A DNA stretch of 64,000 bases from Malus domestica (lineage: Eukaryota > Streptophyta > Magnoliopsida > Rosales > Rosaceae), in assembly GCF_042453785.1 (NCBI RefSeq), contig NC_091671.1, positions 39,199,001 through 39,263,000 of the forward strand. Direction: 5' to 3'. A model generated the notes under the pieces. The model ran no database searches. It saw only the letters and a list, made by a program, of their open reading frames with translations, and had not been told where the DNA came from. Below are positions 12,217-23,560 of the stretch, in pieces. The stretch's first letter is position 1; each line of letters opens with the position of its first letter. Made by a program: the position numbers and the translations under genes.

Positions 12217-12363
12217 TTGAGTTGTGTAGTCAAACTAAGATTTTAAAGGATTTTAGAAGTGATAGATTTTATAGGATTAAAGAGGATTAAAGACTCCTAC
12301 AAAATTCATATGGATTTTAAAGAATTTGAATGGATTGTGGTGGAAGGATTTGAAATCCTAGGG

Positions 12364-12934
12364 TGTTAGATCCCACATCGCCCAGGGATGAGGATCCTCT
12401 ATGCCTTATATGTACATGCCCACCTTTTTTAGCACGACGTTTTTTGGGAGCTCACTGACTTCGGATTCCATAGGAAATCCAAAGTTAAGCGAGATTGCGC
12501 GAGAGTAATCCCAGGATGGGTGACCCACTGGAAAGTTCTTGTGTGAGTTTCCAGAAACAAAACCATGAGGGCGTGGTAGGGGCCCAAAGTGGACAATATC
12601 GTGCTACGGCGGAGGCGGAGTCGGGATGTGACAATTTGGTATTAAAGCCATTCCCTGGTCGGAAGTGTGCTGACGAGGACGTCGGGCCCCTAAGAGGAGT
12701 GGATTGTTAGATCCCACATCGCCCAAGGGTTTTAGGAGCTCACTGGTTTCGGATTCCATAGGAACTCCGAAGTTAAGCACGAGGCCTTTTGGGAGCTCAC
12801 TGGTTTCGGATTCCATAGGAACTCCGAAATTAAGCGAGATTGCGCGAGAGTAATCCCAGGATGAGACCGTGAGGGCGTGGTAGGGGCCCAAAACAGATAA
12901 TATCGTGCTGCGAAGGCAGGGCCGGGATGTGACA
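12364..12934 (+). mobile_element. Cassandra TRIM retrotransposon with 5S rRNA-derived LTRs
   Basis: Two LTRs (12364-12633 and 12705-12934), both TGTTAGATCCCACATCGCCC...GGGATGTGACA, flank an internal region of only about 71 bp. The first LTR is followed by TTGGTATTAAAGCC, a tRNA-Met-type primer-binding site, and the second is preceded by purine-rich AAGAGGAGTGGAT. Each LTR holds a 5S rRNA-like core (GTTAAGCGAGATTGCGCGAG, AATCCCAGGATGGGTGACCC), the hallmark of Cassandra; Pol III promoter boxes A/IE/C are known in this family. There is no coding capacity; it relies on other elements for enzymes. Flanks are taggg/taagg, a worn 5-bp duplication. Confidence 0.93.
12705..12934 (+). repeat. 3' LTR of Cassandra with partially duplicated 5S-like segment
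   Basis: Within this LTR the segment GGAGCTCACTGGTTTCGGAT-...-CTCCGAA-TTAAGC occurs twice in tandem (about 12731-12780 and 12791-12836), joined by GCACGAGGCCTTTT. Part of the box-C end of the 5S region (GGTGACCCACTGG in the 5' LTR) is missing after CCCAGGATGAGACC. The 5' LTR has a single 5S-like core. Confidence 0.85.
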
Positions 12935-13050
12935 TAAGGGGTGAGGTTGGATTCTTTTTAGTCTTGGTTATATATACTTTTTGCTCTCAAATCCTACAAA
13001 ATCCACAACTTATTGAAATCCTCCAAAATCTTAATTTTTTAAATACACTT

Positions 13051-13560
13051 TGTTGATGCACAAAATCAGTAAGGACTTTGGTACAATAGAAAGTGTTAAG
13101 TTTGTGACCTTCGCTAGATTGCTCCGGTCACTAGTGTGGATAAGTATGCAAATGGATAGAGACAGAGAAGCAAACACAAAATGTATGTGGTTCACCCAGA
13201 TTGGCTACGTCCACGAAGTAGAGGAGTTCTCATTAATTGTGAAGGGTTTACACAAGTACATAGGTTCAAGCTCTCCTTTAGTGAGTACTAGGATTTAGTA
13301 CAAATGACATTAGGAAATATTGTGAGAGAATGATCTATATTTATAGAAGAGAGTTTCTCGTTTCATTATGATATTGACACGTATCGTGTTGTGATTAGCT
13401 TCTGATGTTGACACGTGTCGCGCTATGATTGGCTTCTAATGTCGACATGTGTCGCGCTGTGATTGGCCTCCTGGTTGGAGGGAAAGTCTTCTGGGTCCTT
13501 GACAGTATAACGTTGACCAGTGCTCAGTAGTTTCGGGATTGGTCAAGTATGGTACAAACA
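13051..13560 (-). mobile_element. Solo LTR of the 27-36 kb LTR-element family, exact 5-bp TSD
   Basis: The reverse complement starts TGTTTGTACCATACTTGACC and matches the LTRs at 27016-27529 and 35462-35976 along its whole length, including the CACGTGTC repeats and the TATAAATAG box (here reversed near 13340). CACTT at 13046-13050 and at 13561-13565 is an exact target duplication. Confidence 0.92.
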
Positions 13561-13824
13561 CACTTAGATTTGGATGGATTTTAAAATCATATAAAATCTT
13601 TTAATTGATTACACGTAGATTTGAATGGATTATAAAATTCTTTAAAATCTTTTAATTGATTACACTAGGATTTTAAAGTCATTTAAAATCCTCTCAAATC
13701 TGAGTTTGACTACACCCCCCTTAGTTCAAATGTTTGAACCTTGTATTTGAATGTATTGAACATTTGAGATTAGAACATCTAAACAATATAGAGTGAGACC
13801 CGTGTATTAGTTAGTAGTGTTTTA

Positions 13825-14254
13825 GGGGGGGTGTATTCAATTAGGATTTTGAGGGATTTTAATTCTTTTAATGAATCTAGGGGTATTCAATTAGGATTTT
13901 AAGTGATTATCTGAAATTCAATATGTATTCAATCAAGATTTTAAGATAGTTTATTAAAATCTTTAGAAATCCGGGTGTATTCAATTAGAATTTTAAACAA
14001 GTTTATAACATTTCAGGTGTATTCAATTAGAATTTGAATTTAAAGAATTTGGAAAAGTTGAGGAATTAGAGGGAATTAGAGAGATTTTGTAGTGTATTTT
14101 AAGCATTCACAAATCTCACATCTTTCCATGAGATTTCGAGGGAATTGAATTAAAATTTTACGTAGAATCTCTACAAATTCGTTAAACTCCATAAAAATCT
14201 ATGAATTTATAAATCCATTAAAATCTCTCGAATTCCCAATTGAATACACCCCCC
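13825..14254. mobile_element. MITE, about 430 bp, Tourist/PIF-Harbinger-like
   Basis: Left end GGGGGGGTGTATTCAATTAG and right end CCCAATTGAATACACCCCCC are inverted repeats, flanked by TTA on both sides (13822-13824, 14255-14257). Inside are repeated TGTATTCAATTAG motifs. It is inserted in copy B of the duplicated WAT1-flank segment and is absent from copy A at 7690-8001. Confidence 0.82.
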
Positions 14255-14499
14255 TTAAGTTGGCCCGTGCGGTGCACATGACCTCTCTTACACGAGGGGA
14301 ACCGTGTGAAATCTCAATGGCTTTCTTTTGTCCTTTGCTGGCATCACACTATATGTGTGATTGTTTTGTTGTAGTGTAACCGGATCGAAGAAAGACGAAT
14401 GAAATAGTCGAGCTACGTACTCCCATTGTTGCTAAGTTCATCTTTCTTCTTTCTGCCTTATAACTTTTCCAGAAATCCTAAACAAAACTGTACACATTT

Positions 14500-14640
14500 A
14501 CAGAAAACAACAATGAGGACAGTGAAATTCATTCCAACTTCTGCTACCAGTTTGAAAAATATATTGAGACCTGCATATGCAATGTGAGTCACCATCATCA
14601 TCATCAGTGACTTCAAACCCCTCTTCTGCACTATTAAAAC
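14500..14640 (-). pseudogene. WAT1/MtN21 exon-1 relic
   Basis: Minus-strand translation gives VQKRGLKSL, then VTHIAYAGLNIFFKLVAEVG and MNFTVLIVV, which aligns with exon 1 of the WAT1-type gene at 2985 (LKPVLLMVVVQFAFAGVNVL, MNLSILVAYRF). No start methionine in context, no donor site and no later exons follow. It lies in copy B of the duplicated flank segment, so it is a truncated paralogue. Confidence 0.75.
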
Positions 14641-14682
14641 ATATCGTCCTCTTCCAAATGCATGCAATCTGCATTTTTGGAG

Positions 14683-14697
14683 AGAGAGAGAGAGAGA

Positions 14698-14730
<33 letters not shown>

Positions 14731-14734
14731 TGTG
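14683..14734. repeat. GA/TG compound microsatellite
   Basis: (GA)n switches to (TG)n. It lies just upstream (minus strand) of the WAT1 exon relic, mirroring the GA repeat in the leader of the intact-looking copy at 3008-3047. Confidence 0.9.
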
Positions 14735-14899
14735 GCTTTTTGGGAGAGCTCCATATTATAATTAGGATGTGAAATTGTAATGTAGCTCTTGTTTAGGTGT
14801 TGAGCAATTCGCCTGGTGGTGTTCTTTGTCGACCCACTAGTTTGCTTGGGACAAAAACCATGCATGTAATCTTCGTCATAACTCCATTCCATTTGTCGA

Positions 14900-17450
14900 T
14901 ATTTCTACCCCTTCTATTAAGGGCTATTTCCCATAAAAATAAAGAAAAAGAAAAATTCAATTTAGGGCCTAAATAAAATCGGGCCCCTTATTAACCCAAA
15001 CTATGAGAAAACTAAGATTGGATAATAAACGGAAAATTTTATTGGGATCCATTAAGTCGCTTTTAATACCCAATTTTAATCTTTTCATCATTGAATGTAG
15101 AATTATCAGAGAGACGAGCCGATGTCAGATGTGGAGTTTTATCACAAAAAAGTCTCGGTGTTAGTTGGAGTATGGTTATGATATTTTAATTTTAATTTTT
15201 TTATTGATACGATCGATGTGGAACATTCCAACATGCCCCTTCATATGAGACCCAATTAGTGGGTTAGTTTTTGGGGAGTTCATCTATTGGGGTTTGTTGG
15301 CACCAACGTGTCGATGGTGTTTCTAAGATGCTCTTCCGTTTACCCAGTAACTTCATATCTGGAATATAAACATTCAACGCATTAGAGGCTATTAAAAAAG
15401 TTCTTGAAAGAAATCAAGTGATCCATCACTTCCACCCCAAAACATTTCACAATCCAGAGCTACTGCTCCAAGACTGTCTCCGATGTGATCTTCGTTGCTC
15501 AAGCTTATATCAGATTTAGATTCTGCACACGGCATCATTGTTGTTCCCCGCAACAGTTCAACTTGAAAATATAAATATCATATGCAGACATCTATCTACA
15601 ATGATAGGATTAAAAGCACACCATAAAGTAGCACACAAATGTCCTATTGATTTTCCTTATTAACAATAAGATTTGTCAATTATAGCATATGAAAATAAGG
15701 GTCTTTCCAGCAGAAGATTGTTTTATCTAACTACTTAAAATGTCACAAAAACTGGTTGCTGTCCCTACTGACCAGCCACCGAAAAATAATTATTAGACCG
15801 ACTTACACTTATCTAAATTCTACGAAATTTTTTATGCAGATACTAGACACAAAGAGCTACATTCACACAAATTTTTGGGATTTTTGGAGTTGATTTGATA
15901 TTTAAATTAAATTGAACAAAAACAGGACAGAAATAGATATTAAGTAGTTCACAAATTAAGAAAAACGAGTTAGGGGTATTGCTATCCACCACCAAATAAT
16001 CATGCAAACATGTTATGTTTCATTCAAATTTCTTTTATTTCCGGATGAAGATGCTCAAATTGGCTAAATGTTAGAACTCAACCTATTACTCTTTCTTGCG
16101 TAGTATGTTAAGAGAATGGTGTTTTCAACTTAACTTAGTTCCTAGCATGCAATCTAGAATGGCGTGTTCATAGATTTAACAAGAAAAAATCATTAAGAAC
16201 GAAAAGAGTTTGAGTCATCACAAGGCATCGTAAGTACTAGCGTTGTCTTACTTATCCTACAAATTGGTTCACATGTTAATCGCAATTAACAAGTACTACT
16301 CTAGAACATATGTAGGTCCTCATTCGACAAGGGCAAGCACACACATATTCATAGCATTAGAATCCTAGATATGCTTACTAAGTATGCATCCATAGAAAAC
16401 AAATAAAGAATCCATCAATGAAACAAGTAGTGAACCAAATTTCATCCATTCATAAAAGTAATTCAAACGAAATGTCATAACAAACTTGCAATCATATTCG
16501 GGGCTTCAAAACAGCCCCTAACTTCTAAAAATTTAGTTACACATAGTTCTCAAATTAAACCAAAAGAAAGACATGACTTTGAGAAGATAAAACCGAAAGA
16601 AGAGAATGCCAAGATTTCCTCCTTTCTTTCCTTCCTTCCCCAACGCAGCTGCCTTGTCCTCTTTCTCCTTCCTTTCCTTCTTTTTTTTCTATCTTTTTTT
16701 CCTCTCAAAGAAAAACCCTTTTGCCGCTGCAACCTGCAGCCTTTATGCCCATGCTTGCTGCCCCATTTTTGCTCCATAACTCACCCCACTAACAGCCATT
16801 TAGTGATGACAATAAGTGAGAGGAAATGGTAAAACAATTGTAACTCTTTGGACAACCTTTATGCCAATTACTCCCACTTAATCCTCATCTTTAATTCCAT
16901 TTCATCTGATATTTGAATAGGTGTCAGCTGGCTTGTTCTTGGCTGCATTAGTTTTGGCTGCTAGTTTTATTGGATTTATTGCCTTCAATGCAGTTACAAA
17001 CTGCTCAGCGTCTTGGAAACCTTTCAGTGTTAAAACGGCCATAACTTCTTCTAGCAAAATGATATTAACAATCCGCGAAATGCTCTAGAAAATAGACATC
17101 CGTAGCTTTCCAAGAATATAAGGCTCATTCTCTAATTCATTCTGAGTTGTTTGCAACTTGCTTCCAAAGTCAGATGATCTGCACAGGCAGTTTTGACGAA
17201 TTTGTTACTTAATATCCAACTTGTGCTATTTTTCTTTTCTTTGCTTGACAAATCCCACAAAACACAAAAACAAAGTAAATAGCTCAAAAATATAAGGAAC
17301 TAACTAAGAAAAGAGAAGTGAATTTGATGTAAAATATATATAAATATGAGCTTCTCATACAACTGCAGCTAAGAGTATGTTTAATGGGTCGAAACGCTAA
17401 AACATTCGGAGTACGGAAGATGATAGAAGTTGCCCAGTTCTATACTTGAT
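14900..17450. other. No gene recognised
   Basis: AT-rich sequence without a supportable exon. A purine/pyrimidine-biased patch at 16590-16710 gives a lysine/arginine-rich frame that looks like low-complexity noise. The stretch 15840-16560 has the texture of an old retroelement leader or LTR, but I could not find matching termini. Confidence 0.5.
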
Positions 17451-17460
17451 GCTTGATGTT

Positions 17461-17912
17461 CAACTAATCAACGTACCATAAGGGCAGGTGCAGATATGCA
17501 AAACATGTTTCTATGCTCACTCCGAGGAGTAGCGCTATCAAAAAGCTTTAGACATAGATGACAATCTTGTTCAGTGAAAATTGTCTTGCAAAATTCTTTT
17601 GCCAGTGAGCCTAAATCATAGGAACCATGGAAAAGAAATCAAACAACAAGCAATCTTATAGACGAATGAGAACGAGTACGCAATGGTCTAATCAATACAA
17701 ATGACGATGGAACTAAATCTCACCAGCGAGAGATGTTCCCTCAGTGAATGAAAAGACATGAAGTGCTTTTTACACACTCCACATCTCAGCTGATGAACTG
17801 AGTGGAATGAGCCCTTGGTGTGCTCGAAAAGATGTTCCTTTTGCCTGTACTGCTTGTAACATGAAGAACATCCGTAACATGAGGAAAGTTTATAAATAGC
17901 CCACCAAAACAC
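17461..17912 (-). pseudogene. C2H2 zinc-finger exonuclease-like gene relic
   Basis: The minus strand from 17912 encodes CYGCSSCYKQYRQKEHLFEH, then CGVCKKHFMSFHSLREHL: two C2H2-type fingers in the arrangement I associate with the N-terminus of plant apoptosis-enhancing-nuclease/REXO4-like 3'-5' exonucleases. After a possible donor near 17722 and an acceptor near 17612, a second piece reads SLAKEFCKTIFTEQDCHLCL and LFDSATPRSEHRNMF, again as expected for that family, but the two pieces do not join in frame and no nuclease domain (DEDDh) follows. I call it a fragment. The family assignment is from memory of motif order. Confidence 0.55.
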
Positions 17913-18785
17913 AATTTACGTTCAATTTCTCAGCAACCAAGCAAGTCCTTGTGGAAATGTGAAAGAAAATGCCATAAAGCTCATAAATTTCACACAGAGA
18001 GAGTGATCGAACCTTGTATATTTGGTATTAGGAAAGTCTGGTTCGAAATTCATGGATCCCGGAGCTGTTCTCTGCGAAACACCTATGGAGCTCCAAGATT
18101 GGCGCGAAAATTGCAGTGTGAGAAATTGCGCAGAAACTGTAGGTGATCCGCAAGGGACAAGGAGTACAAACGAGGAAGGAAATTACCCTGCAAGTTTCCT
18201 CTCCTTTGTTATGTGGTACCCCGATGGTACCATGTTTTGTTATTTGATTCTTCAATTATTCATTATATTTACATGGAAACATAAATGTATATCTAAAGAA
18301 AAACAATGTGCAAAAGTCACTTTTCTAAGTTTTCTTCACACGATTCCTATTACTTTTCAATCGTAGGTCATAGTTGAGTTATTTTTTTTCTCATTTTCTA
18401 ATGACAAAGTTACATTTTGAAAGTATTTTCTTACCACAAAGATGGGTGTGGATTTAATGCTTCAGTGCTATTTTTTTTTATTAAACTCAGCGATTTATTT
18501 CATGTACCGCTCAATGTTACGTATCATTGAAAAGAAAATTGCACAAAGTTTATATTATATACTATTGTATTGTGATTACGTAATTTACTCTTGAAAGAGA
18601 ATGAATCAAGACTATTGAAATAACAATAACTGGAATCCCAATCAAAGATAAATTAACAAGATATATTGTCTGACAAAGATAGACAAGATACTCTCAGAAG
18701 TTCATGCATGTATACATAATTTAACCTAACAACATTGAAAATTTTGTGGCTAGGCATGATCAATTAACATACACAATGCGAGGGC

Positions 18786-20029
18786 TCATGGATAACGATA
18801 GTTGTCCGCATAACTGGTGTAGTGGACGACAGGGTTAACTTTCGGTGGGGACCTTGACCGGAAATATGAATAGGGCGGCTGCTGCATTTGTCCATAGTAA
18901 CTATATGGTGGCGGTGGTGGCCTATGGTACGCCACAGGTTGATAGTATGGGTTTAGTGGCCAATAACTGTGCCTTGGAGGGCCATAAAAGTTCCTATTTG
19001 CTGGAATGCCCATGGGTGGAACCATAGGCGGCCGAAGTCCAGGTCTCGGCCGAGGCATAGGCATGGCCGTGCTAGAAGTTGCCTTATTATTACCATTCTT
19101 CTTCGTCTTGTCCTTTTTGATCCAACTGAGAATACCATATTGCTTCTTGGGTACAACTTTACTGCTACTAGGGCTTTCATCATCGGAGCTGCTTTCATGA
19201 TCATCACAACCGCCCTCGCATGAACACTCTTTGCCAATTTGGAAGTTGTACTTAGAAGATTTACCAATATTACTTGGGAAGGGTTCTTTCTGAAAGGACC
19301 AAAGTTCTGCCTTTTTGTCCATAGTTTGGACTGCCCTTGTGAGAACCATAGGGTCTATTTTACCTTGAACTCTTAGCAACCCTTGTTCTGGATCTACGTT
19401 TATATCTTCCACTCCTAAAGATAAATAATATGTGAAAAAAAAAACAAAATTATAAACTGATATATAAACGAGGATAAAGAAATGGAAAACGATTGCTGTA
19501 CACATTTTCCCTCGTTCTGCAAAATGCAAACCCTTGTTTAATTCTGTTGATTGATTTCTTTTTTTATTTATTCAATTCGAAGATAAAAACAAACGAAACT
19601 TTCAAATGAAAAAAAAAGGGTTGTGTGCAATTCACTTCGAAGAAAAAAAAATTATATATATATATATTATATATACAGAACGTTAAAACAAATAATATTT
19701 ACCGTCTAGTTTCTGCAACTTTTCTTTCACTTTTAGTGGACACTTAGCACAACATCGGAGATATTTCATTTTTATAGTACAAATCTGCAGGAAAATTGTC
19801 CAAGAAAATTATTAGATAGAAACATGAGATGATTAAGAGCAAAATGATTATAAAGAGTATAGATATGTATACAAGCAGATTTTTAGCAAGGATTCCGTTA
19901 TACATTGTAAAAATGCATCGGTAGGGAAGTGTTCACCTAGAGGGAAGCACATGTGCGAGCGGTGGTCATGTATTATTATTAAGAGAGAGAAGAAATACAT
20001 ACCGGAGAGGTTGCTCCATGTTGTTCCAT
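18786..20029 (-). CDS. HMA-domain (HIPP-like) protein without CaaX box
   Basis: Three exons: 20029-20003 (27 bp, MEQHGATSP), 19784-19703 and 19414-18786, all with GT/AG borders and matching phases, giving 245 residues. Exon 2 plus the start of exon 3 form a heavy-metal-associated fold: CTIKMKYLRCCAKCPLKVKE with a CxxC metal loop (CAKC), then GVEDINVDPEQGLLRVQGKI. The rest is acidic/serine-rich, then lysine-rich, then a proline/tyrosine-rich tail (PPPPYSYYGQMQQPPYSYF). HIPPs bind metals and often partner proteins and are normally membrane-anchored by C-terminal prenylation. Here the protein ends YADNYRYP, so the prenylation cysteine is absent. The neighbour at 23561 shares the same exon pattern and faces away, so they are divergent paralogues. 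Confidence 0.85.
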
Positions 20030-21235
20030 TGGAGTGGCTTCAAAATGATGATAATTTGAGACGAAAATATGTTTTGGATAGCTACGTACTACTTAAAGGA
20101 TATGTCGTTTAATTTATAGGGAATATAAAGTTATGTGTGGTAGAATTTATATGTTTTGGATGTAACGCAATTCACTGCATTCTCAAGAGTAGTTCAAAGG
20201 AAAATACTTATTCAAAAATGATAAGATATGGCGGTAATTAGGGTTACCTTTTTTTGGCACTAGGATTAATTGAAATTGGGGCTTAAGAGGGAAGGAAGCT
20301 CAAAATCCTGATTTGATTATGTACAAGAGGTCCTAAATTTTAAGTGGTGGGAATTCAAGATTTTAGAATTCAGCCGAGTTTTCTTTCCTAAAATAAATAC
20401 TTTTCCTTGAAAGTATTAATATATTTTGTCCCTATCCATTTAACGATTCAATTAATTACATACATAGGTAAAATCTCAAAAAGGATTTGATGGCTAATTA
20501 TAATGAATCCTACGTGTGGCTAGAGGTGGCAAATCAATCAATTTGATTGTTTATGAGTATGCGTTAAGACTCATTTAATTTGGTATCACTATAATATATA
20601 TAGAGGTGAAATTAGTAGTGGTGATAATAGTGTAATGTAAAACCAAACTATCTAATGAGTCCCAATGAGTTATTTTGCCACCACTACATGTGTCATGCAT
20701 GTGCGGGGTTAAATCATAAGATTGTCTAAGGAAAGAGTTATGCCCCTAGTATTAGGGTTTGAGTTCGATTCTTATGGATGACTAGCTTAGTTGGTACTAA
20801 ATTATGATTGGCTCACTATCTGCTAAACCTAAATCTCTATCCCGAATTACATTGTATCTAGAAAAAAGAGGGAAATAGTTTCAAATTTAAATCTAATGTT
20901 AATTAACATACCCAAAAGTTCACAAGATTGTCAAATATCGATCGACATATTTACTTGATTTACAAAGTATTCCATGCATGTATATATAAAATCTCAAAAT
21001 CACACTCCAAATTTACTTTCTTCAAAGAACATTAATTAACTGTAATTTATACGACTAACTAATTATTGATGAGCAGGTTCTCAGCCTATAAGCTAGCTAG
21101 GGTTTGTGAACTAGGCATGTCAAACGCAATCTTGCAGCAAGGGAACGTGATGTTCATCCCAACAGAACTACTTCTCTTGCACTTATCCCTGATCAATACC
21201 ACCACCATGACGATGCTGTCGAGTACAATTCATCA
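20030..21235. other. Intergenic, between divergent HIPP-type genes
   Basis: AT-rich, with no coding signal. It holds the promoter side of the minus-strand HMA gene. I see no distinct regulatory motif I would defend. Confidence 0.5.
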
Positions 21236-21265
21236 ATGGAGAACCATTCTCCTGATGTTGGTCCC
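21236..21265 (+). pseudogene. Orphan first exon of an HMA/HIPP-type gene
   Basis: ATG-GAG-AAC-CAT... encodes MENHSPDVGP directly followed by GTATGTAT, the same short first exon and donor as at 23561-23587 (MENHHDDGP, then GTATGTAT). The preceding 150 bp also shares phrases with that gene's leader (TATAAGCTAGCTAGGGTTT). No second exon with a CxxC loop is found before 23.5 kb. Confidence 0.6.
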
Positions 21266-21399
21266 GTATGTATCTTTGCCATTCCTTGAAATTTGAAGAA
21301 ATTTAGCGGTACAAGTTCATTAACGAACTTTTTATAATTGTGTATTCGTTGCATGGTAATCGTATCTACTCCTTTTTATTACTAATTAATGGTTTGAAA

Positions 21400-23500
21400 C
21401 TTCGGGTATGTATCGTAAAACAAATGTTCATTAAGGATGCAGAAATACTGCGACCGTTAGATTAAAAGCCCAATGCTCTTGTTCAGGCGAAGATTTCTCT
21501 AGAGAATGATCCTTGGACCTCAACACAGCTCCCCAAGGGATTGGTACTTTTGATGTATAGTCGAGCTCTTGCTTGTTGATGTGCTACAATACAAGAAGAT
21601 GACAAAGTTAGTTCTGAAAGATGCCTTTCTGGGGCCTTAGGTGTAGGCCTTGAGACTTGCAATCAAAACTAATTGAGTGCTAAGCGTGTCACTGCTATCT
21701 CAGTATAGCAGATGTAGAACAAGAGTGTTTAAGTTGATTACTTGCGCCCCAAGTTACTCGGACATCTTGTTATCAAATGATTGTCACAGATGGGTTAAGT
21801 CTACATTAAGTTCTTTTTCTTGCCTTGTAAACAAGGACTTTTAGTTCATAGTCTTGTATGTTTGAATGAAGGGAGTCCAAATCCCCTTAAGTCATTTGTT
21901 TGGTTCTAGATTGCTTTTAATGATAACATATTCATTAAACTAGCCAGATCCAGATACAAATGAGACTCTTAAAGTAGAAAAATAGGTGGAAATCGGGCAA
22001 GATTTCACCTTGTCTGCCAAGGTTGAACCTCTTGCAATCACTTCTTTTTTAATTAACATGGGTTTATATGCTAAAAGGGGATGAGTGGTAAACAAGTTTA
22101 CACAAGGGAATTGATGCTACGCCACTAAGGGAGATAGCAGAGCTTTAAACTGGACAAGAGATAGCTTGTCGCTAAAAATGACTGAATCTGGGTTGATTTC
22201 AGCTTTTGGATGCAAATCTGGCTTGAGAGCAAAGTTTGTATGTTTGTTTGTTTGATTGATTGAGTGTCTTTGTCTTTGGGGCCACTTCCTTCTTTTATAG
22301 GCAGATTAGCCCGACTGTTGTAACTTTGTTCTTATCCGAAAGCATTTGGAGGGTAGTGAGTCATTAGCTTTTTACTTGGAATGCCACTAGAAAGTGTTCT
22401 TTGGCTGGTAGTAGGTTAGTCTTTATCACTTGTCACTTAAATAGTAAGCACATGACTTGCATTTTGGCTGAGAAGGTTTCAATTTGCCTTTAGGCTTGGT
22501 GCTGGGCTTCGGGCAAATCCCTTTTTAGTTGGCACCCTTAGGCTTTTCTTCATCTAAGTCCAACGTTCAAATATTAACCCAAATAGCTCTACCAACTGAG
22601 CTATATATACATCTGCAATAAAAAGAAAAGTGCATTTCTACCATTTATTTGTTGCGACCTTTAATTTCCTTATTTTCTCGTACTAATCTGTACAAGTGTG
22701 CAAGATATTAGGTGTATAATGCTCTGGAAGATCAGTAGAATACTGATCAATAGGTAGAAACGTATAAACTATGGGCATATAACACAAGAATTTCAAGTAT
22801 AACGTCGCTGGTGTATATGCATCTTATCCCTATCAATTCAATTAATCCAAGATATAAAGTTCAGCTAAACTAGTTAAAATCTCAAAAGATTTCGTCGTAG
22901 TAATTGATTTCTTAAATATAAGATCCAAATTATATTTCCTTACACGCATTATGAAATAATTAAAACAATTTGACATTTGTATGTGATCTAATATACTAGT
23001 GGATAAGGTGTTGGATTCAAAACCTTCTTCCTAAATTATTATAATAATTTTGAATCCTCTTCCCTTCCCTTAATAATAATAATTAAAAAAATAAACATAA
23101 AAACAATTTGGCATTTGCAATTGGATTATTCTAATTTCCTTGTTTGCAGTTGATTCTTACGCACCCGTTTTAAGAGAAACGCTAGAATACAAATCACATG
23201 TCATATTTTGTGGTTGTGAAAAGAGAAAGAGAGAGAGAGAGATACAACATATTTCATGAAAATTTCTCTCGCATTTCACATATACACATATCTGTGTGGC
23301 ATACGATATTTAAATGATGAAAAAAAAAATAGCAAAAATATGCTAATTTAAAAAAGTTGTCATTAGTGGAGATCATCATGATCAATACTTGCTTAATTTG
23401 TAATCGAGTTATTATATAAATATCATCTTATATTGTTCACCAAAATCCATTTTCTTGATCAGTCCTTACCAACTGTCAAGTTTTTGCCGTCTAATCAGCC
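21400..23500. other. No gene recognised; possible repeat leader
   Basis: 21480-21900 reads like a transcribed retroelement leader but I could not delimit it. A tRNA A-box-like string (minus strand, TAGCTCAGTTGGTAGAGC near 22583-22601) has no matching tRNA structure. There are GA repeats near 23230. Confidence 0.4.
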
Positions 23501-23560
23501 CTACTTTTTACTATAAGCTAGCTAGGGTTTCAAACTCTCTCAAAAGACTTTGCTCTTGCA

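Larger units (their letters stand above)
12217..13720. mobile_element. MITE (Tourist/PIF-like ends) split by two retroelements
   Basis: The left end (TGTGTAGTCAAACTAAGATT at 12222-12242) is the inverted partner of the right end (GTTTGACTACACCCCCC ending 13720), and both arms continue in AT-rich GGATTTTAAA-type sequence. The right end is followed by TTA; the left end is worn, so the TSD cannot be confirmed. Without the Cassandra element (12364-12934) and the solo LTR (13051-13560) the host element would be about 400 bp. Confidence 0.65.

Noticed and set aside
12430..12545. A 5S ribosomal RNA gene
   Set aside because: The 5S-like core lies inside paired LTRs with PBS, PPT and a worn TSD, and it is diverged. 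It is Cassandra TRIM sequence, not a 5S gene array.
14458..14892. A 144-residue minus-strand protein
   Set aside because: Only the stretch matching WAT1 exon 1 is meaningful; the N-terminal part is leader and microsatellite (repeated TH/SL codons).
16550..16777. A Lys/Arg-rich minus-strand protein
   Set aside because: It arises from a pyrimidine-rich low-complexity patch (CTTTCTTTCC runs); no family match or gene context.
18969..19223. Plus-strand frames opposite the minus-strand HMA gene
   Set aside because: Shadows of the coding exon; no independent signal.
22580..22606. A tRNA gene on the minus strand (A-box-like TAGCTCAGTTGG)
   Set aside because: No B box or cloverleaf partner sequences at the right spacing. 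At most a fragment of a tRNA-derived SINE.
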